A stretch of DNA of 14,139 nucleotides. It comes from Pseudomonas sp. (GTDB lineage: Bacteria; Pseudomonadota; Gammaproteobacteria; Pseudomonadales; Pseudomonadaceae). The stretch is from NCBI RefSeq assembly GCF_030150285.1, contig NZ_JASLGE010000052.1, positions 1-14,139 on the forward strand, given 5' to 3'. Positions within the stretch are counted from its first letter, which is position 1, and the number at the start of each line of letters is the position of its first letter. Positions 8,072-14,139 of the stretch are shown here, piece by piece. The position numbers and the translations under genes were made by a program. Under the pieces are notes generated by a model. The model did no database searches. It worked only from the letters and a program-made list of their open reading frames with translations, and was not told where the DNA came from.

Positions 8072-11000
8072 CGGCTCAACCCTCACACCGTGGTGATCTG
8101 CTAACACCGTCCTTACCCAAGGGCGGCGGGGCAATTCACAGTATCGGTACAGGATGGGGCGCGGTCGGCATGACCGGGACAGCGTCGTTTCAGGTACCGC
8201 TGCCCCTCTCACCTGGGCGCGGGTTTGCCCCCACCATCGCGCTGAGTTACCACAGCACACTGGGCAACGGCCCGTTCGGATTGGGTTGGAGCGCGTCGGC
8301 CGGTTCCATCAGCCGCAGTACCCTGCGCGGCGTTCCAGCCTATGACGATGATGATGTCTACATCGGCCCTGCTGGCGTTGAACTCAGGCCCGAACGCACG
8401 GCACTCGGTGCACCCGCCGTGCGCACTGTCGATCAGTTCAACACCCTGCCACTGGGCACCTCCTTTAACGTACTGCGTTACCTGCCGCGCCACGAAAGTT
8501 CTTTTGACCGCATTGAACACTGGTCTTGCACCACAGACACCGCGGGTTTCTGGCTGGTGCAGACGGCTGACGGGCATTGCCACCTTTTTGGTAAAACCGC
8601 TTCGGCACGCCTTGCTGATCCAACGGCACCGACTCATGTCGCACAGTGGCTGCTGGAAGAAAGCCTGAACCCACTCGGTGAACAGATTTACTACCAGTAC
8701 AAAACCGATACGCAGCCCACGCCAGACCGAAACTTCAGCGCCCAGCGCTATCTGAGTCGTGTGTGTTACGCCAACCTAACGGCAAGGGGGCAACTGGCGC
8801 TCTGGACGGAAAATGACCCGGCACCCAGGCAGTGGCATTTCGAACTGGTGTTTGACTACGGTGAACGCACCACGGTGCCGAGCCAAGCGCCACCCTACCT
8901 CCCACAGCAGGACTGGCTTGAGCGCAGCGATCCTTTTTTCAGTTATGCCTATGGCTTTGAGCTGGGAAGCCGACGGCTGTGTCGGCAAATGCTGATGTTC
9001 CACAACTTCCCCGAAGAAACCGCCATGGGCCTCGACCCCGTACTGACACGGCGATTGCTGCTGGAGTACTCCACCACCGAGACCGGTATTAACCTATTGC
9101 ATGCCGTGCATGAACAGGCCTGCGCTGCAAATGGCGACCTGAGTCACTGGCCGCCTCTGGAGCTGACCTACAGCCCTTTCACGCTGGCCCCCGACCCTGC
9201 GCACTACCGCCCTTTCGATGCCTTGCACGGCTCAAACAACAGCGAGGGCTACCAACTGCTTGACCTCTACAGCGACGGCTTGCCCGGCGTGCTTTTTCGC
9301 AATGACAAACACTGGCTTTACCGCGAGCCAATGCGCGGCGCTCAAGCATCCGATGCCCGTGAAGTGACCTATGGCCCCTTGCAAGCGCTCAAGCGCGCGC
9401 CCTTGTCTGACCTGGATGCACCGCTGCTGCAAGCGCTGACAGACCTCAACGGAGACGGGCAACTGGAGTGGGTCATCGCCCAACCGGGCATGAGCGGCTT
9501 TTTTACCCTTGAGCGTGACCGGCAATGGTCCGGGTTCGTGCCTTTTTCGGCCTTCCCGCAGGAGTTCTTCCACCCACAAGGCCACCTTGCCGACCTGATG
9601 GGCAACGGTATTCACGACCTGGCCCTGATCGGCAGCAACAGCGTGCGCCTTTACACCAACCTGGGCACGGCAGGCTTTGCAGCCGGTACGCACATTGCAC
9701 ACGAACACGAGGATGACCGGCTGCCGCTGCTCAGCAACAGCCCCACCGAACTGCTGGCCTTCAGCGATATTCTGGGCAGCGGCCAGCAGCACCTGGTGCG
9801 TATTCGTCACAACGAAATCAAATGCTGGCCAAACCTGGGCCGGGGCCGCTTTGGTAAAGGCTTTGTGTTTGCCTCACTGCCTTTTGCCTATGCCGACTTC
9901 GAGGCGTCGCGGGTGTTGTTGGCCGACCTCGATGGCTCCGGTGCCAGTGACGTGATCTACCTTGAGCCCGATCAAGCGCTGATTTTCATGAACCGTTGCG
10001 GTAACGGCTTACACAACGCGCCCACTTCGCTGCCTTGGCCCGACGGCGTTCGCCATGATCGCTTTTGCCACGTCAGCGCGGCGGACCTGCAAGGCTTGGG
10101 TTGCAGCAGCCTGATCCTGACGGTGACCCACCCGGCACCGCGCCACTGGCGCTACGACTTTGTCACTGAAAAGCCCTACCTGCTGACCGGCACGGATAAC
10201 AACATGGGTGCCGTCGGCCGCTTGAGCTATCGCAGCAGCGCCCAAGAGTGGCTGGACGAAAAAGCCCAACACCGGGCCGCGACACCGCCACCGGCCTCTG
10301 GCCTGCCATTTGCGTTGCATCTGGTCAGCGAGCAACAGCAGTACGACCAGATCAGTGGCAACCAACTGACCCAACGCTTTACCTATCGGGACGCTTACTA
10401 CGACAACGCTGAACGCCGGTTTCAGGGCTTCGGCCTGGTGCAGGCCACCGACACCGAGCAACCGCTCAAGCCGGCGTCCAACCCAAGCGCCACAGCCCCC
10501 CTGCTGCGCAAGACCTGGTTTCATACGGGCAAGGCAATCGACCCGCCTCGGGACGGTTTCTGGGCAGCCGACACCTTGGCCCATCAGATGGGGCTCACCC
10601 TGCTGACCCGTTTGGAGGCCGGCGCTACGCAGGACACCGTGGTGCCCCTGGCGTCTGCCACTGACCTGAGCGCCATGAAGCACGCCCTGAGCGGTAGGGT
10701 GCTGCGCGAAGAGGTCTATGCCGCAGATGATCCTGAGCCTTCACGCATCCCTTACACGGTCAGCCAACACCGCTATCTACTGCGCCAAGTGCAAGCGTGC
10801 GAGTGCCTGCTGGTGCTGCCTGTGGAATCACAGGTGTATCGCTACGAGCGCCAGGCTTCGGACCCGGCGTGCCAACACATGGTCCAGTTGCGCTGGGACC
10901 GTTATGGCAACCGAGTGCATGGGTTGACCGTTGATTACGCGAGACGCCAGCGCGCATCCGACCCGCCTCCGTTCAGTGACGCCCACCAGCAGACTTGGTG

Positions 11001-12537
11001 GCGCGACACCCACGACCCTGCGCAGCAGGTGCATTACATCAGTGAAATACGCGCCGCGTTCATTCATCTCGATGGCGCGGACCGCTGGCGGTTGGGGCTG
11101 CCTTACCGCCAGCGCAGCAATGCGCTGGTGTTTGAGAAGAACGCCCTGGCGCCGGAACGTATCCGCTATGAGTTGCTGATCGAGAACACCGCTGACAACC
11201 CCGTGGGCCCTGATGCCAAGCGCACCCTGAGCGGTTTATCGGTGCAGTATTACTGCATGCCTGGCAGCCTTTCTCCTCTGGCGACGGGCCAGGCCAGTTT
11301 TCAAGCGCTGGCGGCCTGCCAGGAAACCGCCGAACTGGACGAACAGGCGCTGACGGCCTATGACGATGTGAGCCGATTGAGCGGTCAACCCCCTTTCGAC
11401 TTGACCCAAGCCCTTGAACAAGAGCACTACCAGGCCATGCCCCTGTTTTTATCCGCACGCGAGACGGACACATCGAATGTCACCCTGTGGTCACTCAAAC
11501 AAGGCTATACCCGATACGCCCCTGAACACGGTTTCTACCGCCCCAACCAGCTGCAAGCCACCCAAAGCCACGCCACGACCAACATCGACCACGACCGTTA
11601 CCACCTCCATGTCACCTCGGTCACGGCCATGGATGGCTGTATCACCAAAGCGGCGTACGACTACCGTTTGCTGCTGCCCATTGAGATCACCGACCCTCAA
11701 GGCAGCGTCCAGCAAGTTCGCTACGACGCGTTCGGCCAATTGCTGGTCAGCAGTGTTTACGGTCAAGAGCAGGGGAAACCCGTGGGGTTCGCGCCAGTAG
11801 CCGAGTACCAACGGCCCGCCGACGACAGCCCAAGCGCTGCCATCGCTAACCCTCACGCGGCGTTATTGAATGCCGCCAGCGCCTGCTTTTATGCGCCCTT
11901 CAGCTGGATGGGGCACATCGCGCCTTCCTCCCGGCGCGAGTACTGGATTGCGCAAGGTTACCTGACCGTTGGCGGTTACATCCGGGCCAGCACCCGCGCA
12001 CAGTTGACCACGCTAAGCATGAGCGAGCCCGACTTGAGTGAGGCGGTACGTCAGTCAAGGCGTGAGCCGGTTCATGGTGCGGTACTGCGCGCGGATAACT
12101 ACCCCACGATTGACCAAAGTGTGACTCGCGCTATCCATATCGACCTTACCTACAACGACGGTTTTGCCAGACCGCTGCAAACCTGCCGGAAAACCTCAGC
12201 GGGGGACGCTTACAGGCTGGATTCGATGGGACATCCATTGCTGGACACTCACGGCAAACCGCTGCTGGAGCAGTGCGAACAGCGCTGGCGGATCAGCGGT
12301 GGGGTCGAGTACAACAACAAGGGACTGGTAATTCGCAATTATTCACCCTACTTCGCTGACCAGTACCGTTACCTCCAGAACGGCACACTGCGCCAGCATG
12401 GCTACAGCGATCACGTGTTCTACGACCCGCTCGGGCGCCCTGTGCACAGGCTCAACACCAAAGGCCATTCCAGCCGAACCACTTATTGCACCTGGTACAC
12501 CATCAATGAAGATGAAAACGATACAGCGCAGGATTGA
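8068..12537 (+). CDS. tcaC: Tc toxin TcB subunit (TcaC/TcdB-like, SpvB domain)
   Basis: TcB docks on the TcA pentamer through a beta-propeller and, with TcC, forms the hollow cocoon that holds the toxin. The 1489 residues match the usual TcB length. The N-terminus is an SpvB domain (about 1-350): PSLPKGGGAI, VGMTGTASFQVPLPLSPGRG, LSYHSTLGNGPFGLGW. FG-GAP/VCBS-like repeats follow at about 450-640 (LTDLNGDGQLEWVI, LADLMGNGIHDLALI, LADLDGSGASDVIYL), the likely propeller blades. The TcdB middle/N block is at about 705-810 (MGAVGRLSYRSSAQEWL, RRFQGFGLVQATDTE), and the middle/C block at about 890-960 (PYTVSQHRYLLRQV, DRYGNRVHGLTVDYARR). The end has the TcB terminal motifs GGVEYNNKGLVIRNYSPYF, HVFYDPLGRP and INEDENDTAQD. 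The gene therefore stops where a stand-alone TcB should, with no fused TcC. It is the last gene of the plus-strand operon. Confidence 0.95.
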   Translation: MTAQPSHRGDLLTPSLPKGGGAIHSIGTGWGAVGMTGTASFQVPLPLSPGRGFAPTIALSYHSTLGNGPFGLGWSASAGSISRSTLRGVPAYDDDDVYIGPAGVELRPERTALGAPAVRTVDQFNTLPLGTSFNVLRYLPRHESSFDRIEHWSCTTDTAGFWLVQTADGHCHLFGKTASARLADPTAPTHVAQWLLEESLNPLGEQIYYQYKTDTQPTPDRNFSAQRYLSRVCYANLTARGQLALWTENDPAPRQWHFELVFDYGERTTVPSQAPPYLPQQDWLERSDPFFSYAYGFELGSRRLCRQMLMFHNFPEETAMGLDPVLTRRLLLEYSTTETGINLLHAVHEQACAANGDLSHWPPLELTYSPFTLAPDPAHYRPFDALHGSNNSEGYQLLDLYSDGLPGVLFRNDKHWLYREPMRGAQASDAREVTYGPLQALKRAPLSDLDAPLLQALTDLNGDGQLEWVIAQPGMSGFFTLERDRQWSGFVPFSAFPQEFFHPQGHLADLMGNGIHDLALIGSNSVRLYTNLGTAGFAAGTHIAHEHEDDRLPLLSNSPTELLAFSDILGSGQQHLVRIRHNEIKCWPNLGRGRFGKGFVFASLPFAYADFEASRVLLADLDGSGASDVIYLEPDQALIFMNRCGNGLHNAPTSLPWPDGVRHDRFCHVSAADLQGLGCSSLILTVTHPAPRHWRYDFVTEKPYLLTGTDNNMGAVGRLSYRSSAQEWLDEKAQHRAATPPPASGLPFALHLVSEQQQYDQISGNQLTQRFTYRDAYYDNAERRFQGFGLVQATDTEQPLKPASNPSATAPLLRKTWFHTGKAIDPPRDGFWAADTLAHQMGLTLLTRLEAGATQDTVVPLASATDLSAMKHALSGRVLREEVYAADDPEPSRIPYTVSQHRYLLRQVQACECLLVLPVESQVYRYERQASDPACQHMVQLRWDRYGNRVHGLTVDYARRQRASDPPPFSDAHQQTWWRDTHDPAQQVHYISEIRAAFIHLDGADRWRLGLPYRQRSNALVFEKNALAPERIRYELLIENTADNPVGPDAKRTLSGLSVQYYCMPGSLSPLATGQASFQALAACQETAELDEQALTAYDDVSRLSGQPPFDLTQALEQEHYQAMPLFLSARETDTSNVTLWSLKQGYTRYAPEHGFYRPNQLQATQSHATTNIDHDRYHLHVTSVTAMDGCITKAAYDYRLLLPIEITDPQGSVQQVRYDAFGQLLVSSVYGQEQGKPVGFAPVAEYQRPADDSPSAAIANPHAALLNAASACFYAPFSWMGHIAPSSRREYWIAQGYLTVGGYIRASTRAQLTTLSMSEPDLSEAVRQSRREPVHGAVLRADNYPTIDQSVTRAIHIDLTYNDGFARPLQTCRKTSAGDAYRLDSMGHPLLDTHGKPLLEQCEQRWRISGGVEYNNKGLVIRNYSPYFADQYRYLQNGTLRQHGYSDHVFYDPLGRPVHRLNTKGHSSRTTYCTWYTINEDENDTAQD

Positions 12538-12596
12538 AACGGCACAGTACAGCGGTTTGATGCCCGTTGGGCCGTTCATCCCCCTGTGAGCCAGTG

Positions 12597-12607
12597 TGCC
12601 TAAGGCA
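12597..12607. repeat. Short dyad TGCCTAAGGCA
   Basis: Five-base arms pair around a single central base, immediately before the larger GC hairpin. It may form a second small stem in the untranslated 3' end of either convergent transcript. It is too short to carry meaning on its own. Confidence 0.2.
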
Positions 12608-12609
12608 GA

Positions 12610-12632
12610 CGGCGGCCCGTTCCGGGCCGCCG
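12610..12632. terminator. Strong GC hairpin between convergent tcaC and tccC genes
   Basis: CGGCGGCCCG (12610-12619) and CGGGCCGCCG (12623-12632) form a perfect 10-bp stem with a TTC loop. It lies about 70 bases after the TcB stop and 30 bases after the TcC stop on the other strand, so it could end or stabilise both transcripts. No T-run follows on either strand, so it is not a classical Rho-independent terminator. A 3' stability hairpin, a Rho-assisted site or a REP-like remnant are alternatives. The 125-bp gap (12538-12662) holds no credible gene. Confidence 0.45.
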
Positions 12633-12662
12633 CTACAGGGTCAAGTGGGCTATTACGCCAGG

Positions 12663-14139
12663 TCAGTTGTTTTTCTTCGTTTGAAAGGAGGTACCGTCTT
12701 TGCGCCTTACCCGACTCCAGAGCGTGGGGTTGGTTTCCCAAGGGGCTGCGACACGTTTCCCACTCAAATAAAAAGCGACTTTATGGCCCAAGCTGGCTTT
12801 GTGCCGATATAAATGGCGCAACTCAGCCACCGTCACTAACGCTGCAGATCGGTCAGGGTCGATAACTTTCTGCAGGTCAAGGCCGTCAAGTATAAATCGC
12901 GCCGTACGTGCGCCCTGCCCCGTGATAATCAGGTCCAGCGCGGCCTTGCTGCCCCGGGTGACATTTTTCTGCACGATCTTATTGGCTGCCTGTTGGAGGC
13001 TATTTTCGGTCGTGGCATATTTTAAAAACGTTTTAGTGAACGCGTACCTGGACTGCTCATAGGCCTGTGAGTACTCGTGCGCAAACTCGACATCCTGCGG
13101 TCTTGACACCCACTTTTTATAATAACCCTTGTACAGTTCACCGATGTTAGCGTGATAAGCCTCACTGAAAGGCAACAGCCTTTTATTAATATACTGCTGG
13201 TATTCATCAAAGCTTTCGTCGACACGTCTCAAGCCCTCATCATCCGCCGCAACGTCAGCCAACTCCTCATACTTATCAATAAACTCAGCCGCCACTTGCC
13301 GATGAAGTTCCAGCACGTTAAGCATTTTTATAACCACCGCCTTGTCGGGTTGTAAAAACGGCCCCAGGTAATAACCCCGCTGCGTCAATCGCGAATAAAA
13401 GCTCAATTGGCTGGCAATGGCTTCACTTCGCCCAAAGTACAAATCGCCTTTGGCCGCACTGAATTCGCGTGCCAAATCACTTTGACGGCCGTCAGGATCT
13501 CTGCGTGAAGCAACGTTCGACTTGACGAAAGTGAAGAGGTTTAAACCCTCTGCGCCGCCCGCCGGATCCGGGCTTATCCAGCGGTGCAACCATGGCGCGT
13601 AATACCGGAAGCCGTAGTAATACAACCCCGTGGCATCGCGTTCCTTGCCGCTGTAGCGCACTGTTTTGTAGGTCGCCTCCAGCGCACTGCGGGCCGCCCA
13701 CCACGCCGTCGCGCCGTAGGGGTAATACCCTTCCTGGCTGAGCAACGCCGCTTGCTCGTCCAGTTCCAGCGTGCAACTGCCCGTCAGGTCCGACAGGCCA
13801 TAGCGCAGTTGTTCGTTGGCGGCCTGCGCCGGTAAACCGCGTTCCCACTGCAGCGCCCTGACCGTGGTGTGCCCCGCTTCCACCGACAGCACGTTCAACC
13901 ATTGCCCCGTGGCCTCGTCACGGTGCAGCTCAAGCCCCGGCAAATACCTCACCTCACGACGATGGGACAGGCCTTTGGCTTTGCTCGATCGCCATTTCAA
14001 CACCCGTTGCCCGGCCGCGTCGTACCCGTAACTTTCCTCGTCGGGGTCGCCGTCTTCGCGCACCACTTGGGTGACGTGCACCAGTTGGCTGCGTGCATTC
14101 CAGCTCACCATTTGCCCCCGCGCCAGCGCCTGTTGGTTG
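12663..14139 (-). CDS. tccC: Tc toxin TcC subunit, 3' part (TccC-like RHS protein with toxin tip); 5' end outside window
   Basis: The frame stays open to the window edge, giving 491 visible residues; the methionine at 14111 is internal (ARGQ precedes it) and the true start lies beyond 14139. The first 217 residues are the end of the RHS/YD core: ESYGYDAAGQRVLKW, EGYYPYGATAWWAAR, RYSGKERDATGLYYYGFRYY, WISPDPAGGAEGLNLF. In TccC and YenC2 proteins two aspartates 23 residues apart in this segment form the autoprotease that frees the toxin. They are kept here: Asp in KERD (13635-13637) and Asp in ISPD (13566-13568). The core ends at DPDG (13488-13499), followed by a 274-residue tip. The gene runs towards the TcB gene, so it has its own promoter outside the window. 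The segment after GLN (FTFVKSNVASRR) differs from the usual LYRMVRNNPV. Confidence 0.93.
   Translation of the reverse strand, partial: NQQALARGQMVSWNARSQLVHVTQVVREDGDPDEESYGYDAAGQRVLKWRSSKAKGLSHRREVRYLPGLELHRDEATGQWLNVLSVEAGHTTVRALQWERGLPAQAANEQLRYGLSDLTGSCTLELDEQAALLSQEGYYPYGATAWWAARSALEATYKTVRYSGKERDATGLYYYGFRYYAPWLHRWISPDPAGGAEGLNLFTFVKSNVASRRDPDGRQSDLAREFSAAKGDLYFGRSEAIASQLSFYSRLTQRGYYLGPFLQPDKAVVIKMLNVLELHRQVAAEFIDKYEELADVAADDEGLRRVDESFDEYQQYINKRLLPFSEAYHANIGELYKGYYKKWVSRPQDVEFAHEYSQAYEQSRYAFTKTFLKYATTENSLQQAANKIVQKNVTRGSKAALDLIITGQGARTARFILDGLDLQKVIDPDRSAALVTVAELRHLYRHKASLGHKVAFYLSGKRVAAPWETNPTLWSRVRRKDGTSFQTKKNN
12666..13487 (-). other. Hypervariable C-terminal toxin domain of the TcC subunit, activity unknown
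   Basis: This is the segment after DPDG, 274 residues or about 31 kDa, the usual size of a TcC cargo. I find no motif of known Tc cargoes: no ADP-ribosyltransferase R-S-ExE pattern, no deamidase Cys/His set, no protease HExxH, no glycosyltransferase DxD in a fitting context. By hand count it has 41 Lys/Arg against 33 Asp/Glu. The first half is helical and acidic, rich in Tyr, Glu and Asp (EFIDKYEELADVAADDEGLR, YKGYYKKWVSRPQDVEF). The last 135 residues are basic, with ILDGLDLQKVIDPDRS, VAELRHLYRHK, YLSGKRVAAPWE and a lysine/arginine-rich end. From memory this last block resembles the C-terminus of other Pseudomonas RHS/TccC proteins, which would make it a shared module; this is unverified. GC is near 45% in sampled lines, against about 70% in the core. 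Confidence 0.75.

Noticed and set aside
7577..8260. 227-residue open frame on the minus strand
   Set aside because: It lies antisense to the well-conserved end of TcaB and start of TcaC, and its translation resembles no protein; it reflects GC-rich codon bias.
10009..10683. 224-residue open frame on the minus strand
   Set aside because: It is antisense to the conserved TcB middle domain and has no recognisable content.
8440..12480. FG-GAP-like repeats in the TcB gene considered as an integrin-type surface protein
   Set aside because: The SpvB start, the TcdB middle blocks and the INEDENDTA end identify a standard TcB; the repeats are its propeller blades.
12684..12692. AAAGGAGGT, a perfect Shine-Dalgarno-like string on the plus strand
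   Set aside because: No start codon follows at a usable distance; it is simply the antisense of a coding stretch near the tccC end.
12567..12865. Two short overlapping plus-strand frames (81 and 89 residues) after the TcB gene
   Set aside because: They run across the intergenic hairpin into the antisense of the TcC tip, lack ribosome binding sites and have no family resemblance.
1..14139. CRISPR arrays, tRNA genes, insertion sequence transposases
   Set aside because: I saw no regularly spaced direct repeats, no tRNA cloverleaf and no transposase-like protein in any frame.

Overview
This window carries most of an insecticidal-type Tc (toxin complex, ABC toxin) locus. Base composition, codon use and protein similarity point to a gammaproteobacterium, most likely a Pseudomonas of the fluorescens group. 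That assignment is inference: there is no rRNA or housekeeping gene here to confirm it.

Layout. Positions 1-133 are a long imperfect palindrome with perfect 13-bp ends, looking like a dispersed intergenic repeat or MITE. Positions 134-315 are a non-coding leader with a terminator-like hairpin (155-202) and a small hairpin just upstream of the first ribosome binding site. Three plus-strand genes follow with overlapping ends, so they form one operon. A TcA subunit is split over two genes: tcaA-like (316-3249, 977 aa) and tcaB-like (3242-8071, 1609 aa). A TcB subunit follows (tcaC-like, 8068-12537, 1489 aa). After a 125-bp gap with a strong GC hairpin comes a convergent minus-strand gene, the 3' part of a TcC subunit (tccC-like, 12663 to beyond 14139). 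It shows the end of the RHS core and a 274-residue hypervariable C-terminal toxin.

How they work together (known from Photorhabdus and Yersinia Tc toxins). TcA forms a bell-shaped pentamer that binds the target cell and injects a channel through the membrane. TcB and TcC form a hollow cocoon on top of it. The TcC C-terminus is cut off by an aspartyl autoprotease in the RHS core and is passed through the TcA channel into the host cell. Here the two TcA polypeptides together (2586 aa) match a full-length TcA. The protease aspartates in TcC are conserved with the expected spacing. No immunity gene lies next to the toxin tip, as expected for a toxin aimed at eukaryotic cells.

The least explained part is the TcC toxin tip. 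It has no enzymatic motif I recognise, is clearly richer in AT than the core it is attached to, and divides into an acidic helical first part and a basic last part. The receptor-facing middle of the second TcA gene is also AT-rich compared with its flanks. Both are the parts expected to diversify or be exchanged.
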